64,000 nucleotides of DNA from Tyto alba (GCF_018691265.1 NW_024881316.1:22483819-22547818), one strand, 5' to 3'. Shown: positions 21,131-36,500, counted from the first letter of the stretch. A program made the numbers and translations. Notes: generated by a model from the letters alone, not told the origin.

Positions 21131-24100
21131 GTAAGGCTCCGCTTCCCCCCCCCGCGCCGCGGCCCAACGGCCCCTTCCCCCTGCACGCCGCGGGCGCTCC
21201 GCGGGGCGTGGGCCGCGCTCTGGGTGGGCGCTCGGCGTCCGCGGGCGGGCGCCAGCGGGGGGGAACTCGGGTCCGCGGGCGGGCGTCGGGCCGGGGCGGC
21301 CGCGCTCCCACCTCGCCTCGGCGCTGGAAACGGCCGGCAGCCACCCGCTCCGCCGAATGGGGGGGGTGTGTGTGTGTGTGGGGGGGGGGTGGGACGGGAC
21401 TCGGACACGCGTGGCCCCTGCCGGCAGTTCGTGGGGCTGGCGCGGCCCCAGAGCCGCCCCGGCGCCCGCTCCGCTCCGCGGGCGCCCGCCGCTGCGCGCC
21501 GGGGACGCGTCGCCCCTGCTGCGCTCCGCTGTCCTCCGCGGGTCCCGCTGGTCTTTACACGGGTGTGGATGCTGGTCTCGCATTCAACTCGTTGCGTCTT
21601 GTTTCCCGCGGTTAAGTAATAAGGTTTATACGGTGATGCCCGTTATGCCGTTAACGTGGCACTGGTTTAGTTGGCTACGCAGTGTCAGGTGTGGGTTGGC
21701 TATGGCTTATCAATTTCAAGACACCGTTTCATCTGAGGCATGGTGATTTTTCTCTTGGTTTTGTATGGTGATCCAGAATGTACTGTGCGTTACCTTTTGT
21801 TACTCATTGTAATTCACTCACCTTCCTTGCATTAGCTGAACTAGTTCAACTGAAGATTCTTTAAAAAGTTTATAAATTCGTCTCTCTTTTAATAACTGCT
21901 CAGTACAGTTATTGAGCGCGGGCCTTGTGGTACGGCATTTCAACTTTTGCAGAAGTGTAATCCGGCAAGTTCCACCTCTATTTTTTCTGAGGTATGTAAT
22001 GTTCATTTTAAAAATCCCAGTAAAACTTGGAAGCTAATGTCAAAAAGAAGTAGTAAAGACTGATGCATAAATCAAGCCAACCTGTTAATCCCTTAAATGA
22101 GACAAAGGCAAAGAAATGTCAGGTTAGGCCATTGAGAGAGTCACAAATTCAAATAAACTCACATTCAGAGGTGGTGAACAGCTTCCAGAGTTATGTTATG
22201 TCTTATGAGAAATCATAACCATGATCAAACTAACAATGTAAGTGTCTTCCTCTGTCAGCAGTCTTTATATTGCCTTTCCTTAATATATGTTTTATTGATT
22301 GTGGATGAAGATACGGAGTCCAGGTTTCGTTAGAGTGCTTCTCTTTGATAACTTGGAAATTCAGTACGGATAACAACACATTGTGTACACTTTCATCATA
22401 GCTATCTTGCTGCGGAAGAGGCAGCCAAGTTACTTCTTACAGTTCCTTTTCTAATAAACATAATATAAACAAAGTCCTTATTTCTTAGAGGGAGGTTTTT
22501 TGCACCTTGCAATTCGATCTTTTCCCAGAGGGGGGAGGTATCTACTGAGAGTGTGTGTGCCTGCATGGGAAAGAAGGAAAATGCACGAAGGACAAAATCA
22601 AAAGCATGCAAAGTAGAGTTGAAAAAAGGAGAATAAAATAAGTGTTTCTAGGCATCAAGTCCATGTGGAAATTGCATTTTGGAAAACTGTAAGATTGAAT
22701 AAATGATTAGTTTTCTCATTCCTTCATAGTATAACTAGGACTACGTATATTTTAGTGTTTTTTTAAAAGATGAAGGTGAGTTGTCTGTAGGGAATGCTAA
22801 TGTCAGATTCACACCAGCTACCTGGCATTATCCTTCAAAACACCATCTGTCAGGCTTTCTAGAGATTTGCTTTAGAGTCTAACATATGATGACTGTTAAA
22901 ACAGTTTCATCAAGGTAAGAGTATAACTACTTGAGGAAACAAGAATTAATGCACTGGTTGCTGCTGGGTATAAATAGAAAGGGAATGTATAGAACTAGCA
23001 GATTTTTTTGGGGGGTGCAGGAAGAACATGGGACAGTGATGCAAGGATCCCTGTAATACTCTGTTTCTAGGATATGTCTGCCATGAAGCGATGTTTCTAG
23101 ACTCTGGATTTCTGGTCTTTATAATGTAGAATCAGCTACATCCATAATAATAGCAGCCAGGTGTTATTTTTATGGTATACTAAGCTTTTTTGATTGCTAG
23201 TAGATTTTGTATAAAATGCATAAGTGTAGATTTGAAGGTGTTTGCTTCAGAGATGAGAACCTTAGTCATCTGCTCTGACTTGAAAGTGCTGTGATTTTTC
23301 ACGTCAGTTGCTAGAATCTAAGGTTGAGAAGAGACGTGCTGCTGTGTGAAACTGCAGAAGGGCACACAAGTGATCAGCATTCCAGAAATATGGTTTCAGT
23401 TTATGACACTGAATTTACTTGTAAAGATAAAGACCAATGCTTTTTGTTTTGTTTGCTTTACTTCTTTTCATTTGTTTGTTTTGGTGTACTTCTTTAAAAA
23501 CAGATTGCTTCTCTTTTTGATATGTAGGTCTGTGTCCTGCAGGTTGACCGGTGTCAAATGCATACTTGACTCAGTAGCTATTTACCCCATACCACTGAGG
23601 GATGAATAGAAATTACTTACTTTAGCCCTTAGCTGGGTTAGAGCCTCCATTTTGCAGTGTGTGGTAAAACCCACAGAAAAGGGAAATTTCTCATGGCAGA
23701 GAATTTACATACTTACCAAACAACACAGAGGTGCGGAAGAAGGTGCTAGTGCTTCTTAGATACAAAGTGTGAAGGCATAAAACAAATAATTTCTCTAAAA
23801 ATCACAGAGGGAATCTGTGGTGGATTCTGAAAATGAACCCAGTCTGTAAATAACTAATTCCTTAAACAGACGATACTTTATTTCGCACTGGATCATTACC
23901 TGTTTCATACAGAAGTAGCTCCTACATGGTTATTACACTATTAGAAATGGAAAAGCCATTTATAAGTCATCTATTAGAAGAACTTGTGAAGTGTGAATGG
24001 TTACCTCAGTCTATATTAGTTTATTCAAACTTTTGCGGAAGGCATTGAACATATTTATTCTGATAATATAATCTAGTCATCAACAAAATCAAAGGACCTT

Positions 24101-27100
24101 TTTTAATTGTAATAGGTAGCCAGACTCTAAAGAATAGCCAAATCTCCATGTGTTGGAGAGGGCTTTTCTCTATTAACTAAACTATTTTGTGTACCAGGCT
24201 GTTACGAGAACTGGAAGAATGACACTGCTTCATGGGTAGTTTTAAATGATTTTATTGTAAACTGGTTACAGTTGGTTGTTAGGTAAGATGATACTGCTTT
24301 TAGGCAGGAGATATTCTGATCAGTGTGTGAGGTCAGATAATGCTCGCTCAGTTGAAAAATGTCAAAAGCGAAGAATGTGCTCTTGAGCAGTACCTTTTGT
24401 ACCTAACTTGTGCTGACGCCACAGCACACTCTAAAGCTGCAGTGAGAACTGAGAGCGTTTCTGCTCTAGTGCTACTTCCTGCCATGGTAGCTGATGAGCT
24501 GCTTATGTGTGTTATTTTTGCATGTATGTAAATATTTATTGCTTTGTGTAAGATGTCTGTGATTAGGGATATAGAAATAAGTGTGTGACTTTTCTGGGAA
24601 GATGTGGAGGACGTAGACAGCTACAACTAGCTGGAACTCTCTGGTAGTTCAAAACTTTTTTTATCAATGTTATTGTTAATAAGCTAAAGTGTCAGCTACT
24701 TTTCTATATACTTTTTTGGACAAGCACATTTTATATATCTATGGCTTTAATAATATACTGTGCAGCATACTTCAAAGCCAGTTATGCATTTTGTAATATA
24801 AACATAAACGAAAAAGACCTATTGGAAAGAGCTGGCCAAAGTAAGAGCATCTCTCCCCATGGAAATATCAGCATTACTTGGGTAATGAGGTAGCTAATTT
24901 CTCTCTATGTAATGACAGTACAATTGACCTCAGACTTTCAATTGGCATTCTGAAGGCAATGAGAATCAGGCCTTTAACTTTAATCTTGAGTTAATTCTCT
25001 AGATTATTCCACGTGGCATAGCATGAGTTTGTTAAACCTTCAGTTGTGTCAATTAGACTTATATAGCTCAGCATCATAAAGCTTCTTGTAGGACAGGGTA
25101 TGATTATTCAAAAGGTAGATAATTACTTAGCCTTTACACTCAATGAACATTAGTGCAGTCTTTCATACAAGCCTGCAATAATTGTTCTAGCTAGTCTGAA
25201 AACTGTTGATGTAATGCAAGTTCATTTTGTCGTATGTTCAGGATTTCAACTAATATACTGGCTTATTTGGGTTTTGGATTTCCTTGGACTCTTGGAGTTT
25301 GGTTTTCATACAGAAAGGCAGGTTTAGTTTGTAAGTGTATGTTTCTATTAAAACCATGATGCAGTAAGATTGCTGTATGAAAATTATTTGTCTTGGCAGT
25401 ATAGAATATGACAATCATATCCGTCGCCCAAGATGTAAAAGGCTGCTGGTCAAGCCTGTGACCTGCTAAAGCCAAGGCTCTGACACATTTTAATTTTTAT
25501 CAGGTTTTCCATTGAAAACTACTTGTGAAAACATACTTTCAAATTTGTTAGTTTAGTCTGTCTAAACAAGCCTTTGAATTAAAATAAGATTAATGTAAAT
25601 TCATACATTAATATTAATCTGTAAGTGGTCACTTTTCTGGTTATTGTTTCTTTTTTTCCCAATGTTTACATCAGGTGAGAAGAAATCTGTGGTCAGAAAA
25701 TAGTTTGTGTTAATCATTGTTTACTTTGCTGTCCCAAGAAATGCAGTGTAAATAACTGGAAGATTGACTCAGGAAACATGCTAATGTTTAGAGCATGTAT
25801 TTGAGTTATCTTGCTTTCCTTAGAAATTTGATTTATATATCTACATTTGGATACTTTTCAATAAGAAAGGAATAATATCAGTGCAAAGTCTAGGCAAGTA
25901 CAAGGTACTTACAATTTCTATAAAGCAGTGATGCACTAGGCGATACAGGCTTGGTTCAGAGCTCACTAAAGTTAATGTCAGTGTTTCTGTTGCCACTGTT
26001 GGGCTATCAGGCTGTCCTTATGCAAATATAATATACTGACTGATGCAGCCAATGTCTTAGTAATCACAAAAATCAGTAACATATACTGCAGGTTTTAGAA
26101 CTGGCTGATGAATTTTGATTTTTTTAATGTTTTTTTTTAAAGGTGAAGAGGTTTTTTTTTATTCTGGTGTGACGACATGATATGCATTCATAATCTTGGG
26201 AAGTGCTTTTGCCTTGCAGAATGTAATGCACATAAGCCCCAGGCAATAACCGCATTTAGGGAGAACAAAATACTATAAAATGTAAGAATGACTATAATAA
26301 AGCAACCTTTGTAGGTGTTTACATTGACCAAAAGTTGTTAGTCATTGAAGGTGGGCTTACTTAAGATGAGAAGAAAAAAAAAAAAAAGAGATATGATTAA
26401 AGAAAAAAAAATATAAAAATCTCTCCCTTTCAGACATCTGAAGCAGTTTAGGAACATTTGATCTGTGATCTTAGAAAATGTGTAGTTTGAGACCTGATAA
26501 ATTCTCTTGCAAAGAGGGAACAATATAAATGCAATAACTGAAGGTTAGATTCTGATACCCTTGGGTTTAAAAAAAAAAAAAGGAAAAAGAAAAATAGTGC
26601 TTCCCTCTTTGAATTATGGTATTTGAATTGGTGGAGCTGCTTAAGGTGCAATTTCAGTGTGAATAGCAGAATTTAGTACCAGCTGTTTAAGAGAAGGTCA
26701 GAGGCATTTGCTGAGGCTTATCTAAATGGCCGTAGCCTCATCAGTATAGTACGCTGGTGTTTGGCAACATGAATGTCTTCCTTGGAAGGAGAAGAGTGTT
26801 TATTTGTCCTGGGAATTCTTTTAGTAGATTTCTTTCATACTTAGTCTCCTTGGTGTATTCATTCAGGGAACACCCACTGTAATCATCCATCTTTCTGCCT
26901 TTATGCCTCAAAGTAGATATTTTTAAACTCAGGAATTTGGAAAATTGATATTATTTGCAGTCAGTGGGAGAGAGGGCAGAATAGCTGGAGAGCTGAGTAG
27001 AAAATCGCAGTCAGCTGTTAACTTCCCAAGCACAGAACACCTGCGTAATGTGTCGAATAGAGTGGCTATTCCTAACCAGGAGGTGGCATGATTGGGCTCC

Positions 27101-28471
27101 ACATGCCAAAGTAGAGCTTCATATCCTAGCACCTTCTGAGAAAAGGCTAGTCTGGCCCAGCAGGTGCATCAAATTCTCCTACACTGGCTGTGTACCTTTC
27201 TCCTTTAAGCAGTATGTCGACAATATATACTGACAACCAGATTTGCTATAGTGTGCTGGACTATTTAATAGTCTATACAATCTGATCTGATCAGCAGTGA
27301 CCAGTGCATAAGTCTCCTAAGAAAGGCTGAACATCTACATACACCACCAAAGCAATTCCATGAGAATAAAACAGTTCCTCCATGACATCTGAGGTAACAG
27401 GTTTCAAGCTCAAAGTATGAGATGTGTTGGGTCTTATTTTAGAACATGCAAATGTATCTGTTTTTTGGTAGACTCTCCAGGCTTTATTAAAAGTAGGAAT
27501 GTATCATGCTTTTCTGTGTCTTGCAGCTGCACCATATGCTAAGCATGCTGCCTAGAGGAAACCATTTCTTTTTGACCTGCAGGGTCACTGCTGTTACCTG
27601 GCACTTCAGCGTAAGAGTGCCTTTTCAAAACCAAGCAGTTTTTAACTGTCTCAATTTAAATCTCTTTTCTCCAACAAACTGCTGAATTTGAAGGAAGGTC
27701 AGCTGTGAGGACACTGAATTTCAGAATACATATTTTTCTTTCAAAAACTTTTGAGAATAAATAAATAATAAGAAAAGTGCTTTCCTCTAGAATTTGAGGT
27801 GTTAATAAAGCATGCATGATAGGAAAAAAAAAAAAAATGCTGGTTTGCAGGCTGATCCTGCCCAAGCAGTGTGAAGGTATGCGTTCATCTTTTGTTCACC
27901 TTGCATTTTCAGTCCTTGGATGGGTATTGTAGCATAGGGTTAGGAATATCAGTGCACTGTATCAGAATAAGTGAGGAAGCAGACAGTTTTTAAAATGAAG
28001 TGCATAAAGTAGGGACCTTTAATGATGCTACAGGGTAGTCTTTGGCTGTATAAGCAAATAAAGACTATGCAGTCTGACCAGAATAATGGAAAACACCTTG
28101 ACACTTGGGTAAAGATCTGAGGGGCATAGTAGAGTTTTGACTTGTTTCTTCCTTGTACTATATAATTTCAAGGAATACTTTCTAAAACTTCCATCTAATG
28201 ATGAATTTCATTCTAATCTTTGAGATCTGTAAGTGAAAAGTGCTTTATATAAATGTGCGTTATTATTACTAATTTTAATACAAAATTATTCTTTTTAAAT
28301 TTGTAGGCGAAAATAATCCTGGTTATTACAGTCCTCTGTAAGTCCTGTCATATTTTAATTAGAATTCTGCTGGAAAGGAGCACAGCTATTTTCTTATCCT
28401 AAAAAGGACTGGAACTAATAAAAGTTTTGAAGAAAAATTAGCTAAGACTTTCGGCAGACTAAAAACCTCCA

Positions 28472-28498
28472 CCCCCCCCCCACCCCCCCACCCCCCCC
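28472..28498 (+). repeat. Three C tracts (10, 7 and 8 C)
   Basis: C runs at 28472-28481, 28483-28489 and 28491-28498 are separated by single A residues. The complementary strand has matching G runs, capable in principle of G-quadruplex folding. Located in presumed intron 1. Confidence 0.85.
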
Positions 28499-30552
28499 AA
28501 AACTCCCGGAATAATTTATGCCTGTTCCTGATTTTGCAAGTTTTGCTGTTAAAATGGAATTTTTTAGTTTGAATACTGAAAAATTTATCAAATGAAACTC
28601 ATAATAATGCTAATCTGGTAATACTGAAGATCATCCACATTTAAATAAGACGATATAAAGTTTTGATGGTCATATGGCTGCGTGTGATATAACCAAAGGC
28701 ATCTTTAAAACTTGAAATGCTCTGCTGGCAATGGGCATTCCTGTTTGTTCTTCTTGGGTTAGCATGATCCAAAGCCTAAAAGACACAGCGCAGGTCACTG
28801 CTGCCTTTGAATTTCTCTGCACCTGATGAAGTGTTCATCAGATACTCTAGCATCTATTTCTTGTTGTAAAGGTTACACTGAGAGTTGTAAACCTCAGAAG
28901 CTTCTGATTTATGAAATACTTTGAATTCTGGGAATTGATGTAGCTATTGGAAAAAGTAATACCTCATGCTAGTCTGTAAAAGATTTATTAAAATCTGCAT
29001 TCCTCCTTTTAGCTCTGATTTGGATCTAGAAGGAAAAGAACTATTTTACAGTAGAAGCAGTTTAGATTTGCTAACTGGTGAAGGCAGGTATGTCTTCAGC
29101 AAAAACAAAAGTAGGGATCAAAGCCCCTCACTCATCATCAGTCAACCTTCAAAAAGCAGCACAGTGGATTAGAGGAAAAATGGTTTTCCTAGGAGGTGTG
29201 AGCACTGGAGAAAGAAAACAAATCTCCTTTTGGCATATTCCCCTAGTTTAATGCTCCCTAGGATTCAAATGTATGTTTCAAAGCTCTCTTAAATGCTTGG
29301 CATTAAAGAACTTGCCATGAAATCAGGGACTCTGTGTGTATGTTTTGAAAATGGCTTTTTGGTGTTGAAAAATTTAGAGTTATCTTGTTACCTCTCATGA
29401 TGTAAGTTTTTATGCTCTGTATTTCTGAAAATGTAGGCTCATATTGCTGATTTTTCTGAATATTTCTAATCAAATTTGTTTCTTGCATTATGCCTTTTTT
29501 GAGATAGTGGTAAGAACTTCTTGGTGTCGTCTTGGGGTTGTGCCACGTATCCTTGGGTCAGAGCATGAGCTCTAGCTGGGGAAAGAGTGAGACATTTTTT
29601 CCTAAATAATTAGGACTCTGCTGATTTGCTGCAGCTGTGAAGCTGGTGCCCTGACTTTACAATTTGCAACTTAAACTGATTTTTTTCCCCCAGTTCTGCT
29701 GAATTGAGCAGCACCAAACTCATAAGAGACTTACTGACTCCCTGTGTTCAGATAGTTGTTCAAAAGGAAAATGGAGAGTTAATTTTGGTAAATGATGTTT
29801 ATTGTCCTGGTGAATCCATAGGACTGTAGAGCTATCTAATACCTTCAGCTTTCACACAGATAAATATTTGCAATTATTTCAGTAATATGTGTATGCAAAC
29901 TAGTGGGCTTTACTTTAGCCCACTGTAGAATTTGAAAGAGCTTCCTCCTCCTACTTGTAGATCAAGGTAAATATATGAATTATATTTTTATGCTCAAAAG
30001 CCATTGTCTGCCATGCTCAATTTTTATATGGACTCCTCTTCCTCATCCTCGATACTTCTATTTAACAAGAAGATTGTTCTGTCTCTGTTAAATACACTAC
30101 TGCAGAATGTCCTGTAATTTATTGTAATTCTATTCTGTTTGTTAGGGGTCTTCCAGATGCTGCTTGCTGCTGTTACTGGCGTGGCTGATTTGTTCTTTGC
30201 TTGCTACAAATGGTTTAGTGTAAACACCAACAGATTGCCTTGTGCAAAATCCTGTGAGAAATGTTTTAGTGTTCAGTGGAAAAGCCAAGGGATCTGTAGG
30301 TAAGCAGGGAATGTGGGAAAACAGGTGCTCATGTTACCTATTTTGTTACTCTTCTTTTTCTGGAAGACTAAACTGTGAAGTAAAGTGGATATGCAATAGT
30401 TTATGTTGAGCTGTGCATGACAAAATGGTGTTCATAGAGTACCAGCTTGTTGGAATACACAAACCATCTGTTCCAGCGTGAAAATACTCTTGCTGCCCCA
30501 AAGTGTATGAATAATCTGAAATTATATGCCAGGTGCAAGGGAAAAAAACTAA

Positions 30553-30559
30553 GTTTTTT

Positions 30560-30590
<31 letters not shown>

Positions 30591-30596
30591 TTTTCC
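30553..30596 (+). repeat. GTTTT/T-rich simple repeat
   Basis: T runs broken by single G residues in an irregular GTTTT/GTTTTT pattern. Low complexity; it yields the lysine-rich antisense frame ending near 30549. Confidence 0.8.
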
Positions 30597-33500
30597 CATT
30601 GATACAAAGATTTTGAGATAATAGTTTATAAAATAAGAAATGTATGTACTGTCATCTATCCAAGTGCTGCTTGTGGTGGAAGTGGAAGGATATGTCTTCA
30701 TCAGAAAGTAGAAATGGAGCAGCTTGGCTTGGACACAAAGCATGAGCTTGATGTGATTCTTCATCCATCCAAACACTAAGAAGTCCTGAATTGGAGATAG
30801 ATAGAGAATAATTAGAAGCTAATACCAACTTTTTGCTACAAATTTCCAGTTCTTGACAGTTCACCTCTGTCCCTTCTTATAGCCTTTAAAGGTTTTTTTA
30901 TAAATATTGAAAAAGTAGAATGGAGGGAGAGAAGAAGGGGGGAAAAAGGACAGAAGAATAATGGAAGATCATAAGTGAAGTGGAGACGAGGATATCTGTA
31001 CAGAAAAGGATATAGAAAAGAAGAATAAAACAGTAAAGTGAAGAATTAAATTCTGGTTTAACAGGTAAAATGTTTGGTTAGTTTAGCTCTGAGAAACTGA
31101 TGAAAGCTAGAAATATTGAACCGTTAATAAGGTCTTCTAGAAGCTTTTAATTGAGTTTTATTCAATTAAAATGGATAGATAAAAGTGGTTGCTAATAAGC
31201 ATTTGAAAATGCTATTGGTTATTTAAGAAAAATTAAAATGAAGTTCAACTGTTTCTGAAAAGCTTCTGTGGACAATTATATAATTTTGAAATTGTTGTAT
31301 TTCATGTGTTCAGAGACACATTATAGGTGCCTGCCATATATATGTATGTATTAAATTATGCAGTAATTAAACACAACAATTATTTTGCAGACATGCTCCC
31401 AATTTTTTACTAAACAGCAGCTGACGTCTTCCCTGTAGTAACATATACAGTCCTTTGAGAATACTATGGTTAGACAGTTAATGTTTTATTCATGGTTTTT
31501 ATTTTAAATGGTAGTACTGTAGCATTGAACAGATTGAAGTTTTAGATATGGAGTTTCCTTCTTTCTTTACATAATAGAGCCTTCACATTTTGGACTGGAG
31601 TGTACCAGTGTTATGAGCTGTGAACTTGGTATTTTATTTATGTCAGTGGTCTCATTATAGATGAGAAGGATTGTCTAGATTCTGCCATTTCAGTGCTGCT
31701 CTTCTAGCTTGTTCCTTTGCATTGCTTTCTACTGGAAACTGATGCCTCCCTCAGCCTTCCTCTAAGCAGCTAATATAATTAGTGAACTTCCCACCCTCAG
31801 CCGCTTTCATTCTGTTTTGTATTCTTTTCCTGTCCCCAGAAGCTGTGTGAAGAGGAGGAGGTGTTTTAATTTTTCCATGGAGACTTGAACTGGGAGTCAA
31901 GGTGGCAGCTTTACTGGAGAAGGATGTCAGAAACATTGAGCAGAAGGCATTCTGGTGAGGGAAGAAGGCAGGTGACTGGATAGTGTATCTTTAGAAGAGG
32001 GTTGGTTGGTGGGGGAACTCGGAAAGTCAGAACAAAGCATGTGAAAGATGTCAGAATGAAAATTAAGTTGGATACTTTTTTTTCACCTTTAAAGGGTATA
32101 ATATTTATCTAAGTGATATACTTCACTTGCTATATACTCTTCTTATCCATACAAGCAGATAAATAGTTACTGGGTGTATCTGTATTTTTATATATATAAT
32201 TATTTTTATTTAATATTTGTGTATTTATTTTTAATCTATCTTTGACATAAATTTTTTTCCTAAAAAAAAAAAAAAAAAGTGATGTATATAATACAACAGC
32301 AGTAGAGTAGTGCACTATCTTATGGAAGAATCTTCACTTCCATCATTTGATTATTCATGTTTTAGGCTATAACCATTTGTCCATTCCCCAGTGCATGGAT
32401 AATTGAGTATAACGCTGCTAAGGCTGCTTTAGAAAGAAAATTGTATTCTCATGGTGATGCATGCTTCAAGGCTGACTGTTCCAGAAATAGTGACTGCTGT
32501 ATGTCTTAGATTCATAGAGATAAACTTACTCAAGTACTGGAATTTCCAAGTATTCTGTTGTATCTCCCAAATTAAATGTAATTCATCTTCTGACATAAGT
32601 GGGGTTCAAAGTATGCGAGTATTATCACACCTAGAATTACTTAATAACTTTTCAGGCCAAGGATGAGATAATGGTGAACGTTTTATCCAGCCTTATGGGG
32701 GTTTCACAGAAGAAAGGTTAGATATGCTAAGATTATATTGAGTAAGTGTTCATTTGTGGAGTCTGCAGCCGATTAGAGAGCACCAGCCTTCACAGTGATG
32801 TGAGTACCAGTTCACAAGTAGCACACTGTCCTGTGTCTTTAAAACTAACTTCTGTGCTATCCATAAACTGAAATAAAAATCTTGGAGATGATAAAAACTG
32901 CTTCAAACTGCAAATAGTAAAAAGATTGCATAAAGCAGTGGATTAAAAAAGGGGACTTGACTGGCAATTCTAAGGTAAGATTGTTGTGCTATAATACCAG
33001 TTTTTGCATTTTAGTGGCTTGAATGGTAAAAGAAAACAATTGGGATTACTCTAATTGGGTCATTTAAATTTCAATTAACATTAATTTTCTCATCATATGT
33101 AATGTAATTTAAAAATATATATACACACTTCATAACAAATTGGAAGGCTATGTTGCAATTTATTTATTGTAAGACTTTTCTGGCTAGCTTTAGCACTTGA
33201 AGTATTACTCAGTAAAGGGTAATTCAGGTTCATTCACTGGTTTAAAACAAATTGGAGTGAAAATTAGGAAAAGATGCAACGCAGTAAGATTATATCCACA
33301 CACTGCCCCCCCCAATCCACTGATTGCTTAGCAGACTGTAGCTGTCAGAGACATGAAATATGTGACCTAACTGGAATCTCAGGTAGAATATTTGTCTCCC
33401 TGTTGCTAGCATTGACGTGTAGATATGTGCTGCTTGCATCTCATTTGTGAGGCAGGTGTATTCCAGCGTAAGTGCTGCAGTCTTATTTCCCCAGCTTGTG

Positions 33501-36500
33501 TAGGTCAGCCTACCTTTTGGAGTATAGTGCTATGCTCTTCCCTTTTGCATGTTTTTTTTTGTTCTTGTTGTTGTTTCTCAAGAAAACCAGGATTTGGCAT
33601 AGAGAGAGGTGATGCTGAGTGTTGTACTCTTGTCCCAGCATTGAGCTGGATGAAGACTGGAGCTGGGACTTAAGGACAGTTTGACATAAATAAAATATTG
33701 ACCACATCTAGCGTTCTAAGTCAGATTGTGGTGTTTCTTCACTTTTCTTTCCTTATATAAATTAAAATCCTGGGAGATGGATTGCTGCGTTAGTTCCTGC
33801 CAGTGTGAGCCTTACTGCTAACAATTTTTTGTTGAATTGCTACCTGCTGACTTTTTTTCATGATTTGTACCATTCTTTAACAGTAATGACTGTGGATCAG
33901 AACTGAACTTAAGAGGCATATTTTTATTTTAACATTTTTTTTTTCACTTTAAGTCAGGGATATTGACTATTTGAGATCTATTTTAAGTCATACTTCATTA
34001 TATGTTACTTAACTGAACTATGGCTTACTACAGAACATCCTATGTCAGGTACAGGAGTTTAATAACCTAATAGAATTAATATACAGGATCATATTATGCA
34101 TAGTAGCATCTTCTCATTATGTTATTTCAAGAAAGGGAGAACAATCATCTAGAAAAAAACCCCAAAGTCTTACAGCTTTATGATTTGATTTCAATTGCCC
34201 CTTTCACCTCCCTCCTCAATCAATGTAATCAAAATTTTGCCTCTGGCTTTCCAGAGACATAATTTTTCATATGACAACAATAAAGGTGTTTTCCTTCAGT
34301 TTGACTTTATTTTTGACCTGGGCTACAAGCCTTAGTGGTTTCCTCAATACATATATTAGTTTGATGCATTTTAACGGCTGTTTCATGATCTGTAATCATA
34401 GTGATGTTCATATATGCCTTTTAGCATTTTTTTTTGCAAAATCATGATCTTGGAAACTTGGACAAAAATTTTCTGTGGTACTGAAGTCCTTAAAGTGCTT
34501 GGCATTAATGCTTTACCTTAATATAGCAGGTGAAAATTTATTCTGCCAGCCATCTTGTGATAAGCATTTTTCTCTTGAGTAACACTGGCAGTAGGAGTCC
34601 CTGTTTTTTGTGAAACCACATTATTTATGGATTTTGCACCACTGTGTTGTTCTTCAAATTATGAGGAATTATAACTGCCGGATCTTTCCAGACTGATTTT
34701 TTTGATCACTTTTAGCTGAAATTGCCATGAGAACATCTAGTTTGATATTTCTGTCTCCTACTGAATCCTGTTTTCGTATAATAATGCTTCGTTTTCATTA
34801 CATCCAAAAGAGAGAAGCCATTGGCCCTTAAACTGTTATAGGTGGGCTATTTCAGTACTCTCTAAGATGTTGCGTGGCCATTTTGGTCATGTTTATTCCA
34901 CAATACTTAGAAAGTGGAGATTGTTTCACCGCATGTTTTGTTTTCTTGTTATTCCATATTTGGATTGCTGGTTGACTTTGGACCTGAGTGGTCATTGCTG
35001 GTTGCTTCAGACAGTTGGATGAGGTGGGTTTTCATTACACAGCTCACTATCCAAGGCACCTTTGTACCTTGCCATTTGTCTTGTGGGGTACACAGCTTAG
35101 TTCTTGTCTCTTTCTTAGTGATCTCTGTTCAATTTACTGTGTTAATTTTTCTTCTGAACATCCTACATTTGCTTCTTGAGTCTTAACCCAGCTCTTCAAC
35201 TCTTTTCAGGGATGTTCCACATCTTTGGGGATTTGTGTAGTTTATCTAAATTTTCTTGTGCTCAGCCACATAAAAATAGATCTTCCTGTGAGACACCAAT
35301 GGATGTATTCTCCCTTGGGTTGTTGTTTGATGCAGCATGTAAGTTCCATGGTCTTTTTATTTAACCTCTGGTCTACTCCAGTGTGAGATTTGGCTTCTCC
35401 ATAGAGCACCTTCTTGTAGTTACAATTCAAAGTGGATGGATTTATGTGCCAAATTCGAGCTGTTTCACTGAAACCTAATACTAAGTCTTCAAACAATTTT
35501 TTTTCTGAGCATCTTTCCCCAGATTTGAATTTCAGTTTCTCTCTTACCTTATGATGGTTAGTCTTTCTGTTGTTGAAAAATCTGCCTTAGGTAATATTCA
35601 CATTGTTCTACATTGTCAATCAATTTTAAATGGTGTAGGGAAATATAACTGAGTTTAGTATTCTCTATTATTTTAAGCAGCTTTATGTTTTCTTTCCTTT
35701 GCTTGAGTTAAATGAAAACTTTTAAAAATGTCAGAGGCTTCTGAAGATGGGTTTTGGGGGCTGTGACCTCACTGACATTTTATGGGAAAAAATCCTACCT
35801 CAAAGTTGTTTGATATTCTTCTTGCACTATAGAAAGCACTGAGTTCTAGCAGAGTCTAGGAGTGGTAGAATTAAGTATGACAGTGTTTAAGAAGATAATA
35901 AATGTCAAATAAAAATGAGTTCACATGTTGCTTAGCTCAGAACAGGAGGCACAGATAAGAAAACCTGAAGCTTTCTAGTAAAACTAATAGGAAAAACCTT
36001 TTCTAAAAGATGCCACTAAAATTCCTGAGGAAGAAATTGGTGGAAAGCTGGTTATCAAGTGTGTGTTGTGTCAAAGTTGTCAGATATCACTCCAGTACTG
36101 TAAGGAAGAAGCTCACAATTGGACGTTTTAACAGCATGTGTAGGGTTTGTGCATGAAGAAAGACTGTGCTAAAAACTAAATCAGGACTCCAGAGTTAAAT
36201 GGCTAATGCATGCTAATTTGCTGTCCCAGGTAGCTCTTATAGCTGGCAGCTTTCTGAGAGGATTCTGTTCAGGCTGCCTGTACACTGGGAATAGACTCTA
36301 ACTGCTTTTTTTTTTTTATTATTTTTTAAGAAGAATTGAGTTGTAGAGCAAAACGCTAAATTTCAATTACACTGTTAATAGTTATTTTTTCTGCATTGCT
36401 AAAGCTAGTTTTCTCTTTGAATTTGAATGTTTGAACCATTTTCCATTTTCCACATTGCAGTACTTAATACAAGTTTTTATTCTTTTTAAAGTCAGAAAAA

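Larger units (their letters stand above)
19535..21620. other. CpG island covering the KHDRBS2 promoter and exon 1
   Basis: Base composition switches abruptly from AT-rich to very GC- and CpG-rich near 19535 and back near 21620. The island includes the CA/CG tract, the CCAAT/GC-box promoter, the presumed 5' UTR, coding exon 1 and the first about 490 bp of intron 1. Its bias opens long frames on both strands (445 codons on + from 19536; 503 on - from 21583 down to 20072). These frames overlap, are rich in R/P/A/G/H/T and match no family, so they are composition artefacts. Confidence 0.9.

Noticed and set aside
20072..21583. 503-codon minus-strand open frame
   Set aside because: It covers the promoter and exon 1 in antisense, and its composition follows the repeat tract (runs of C, V, R, A, P). 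No conserved motif; treated as an artefact.
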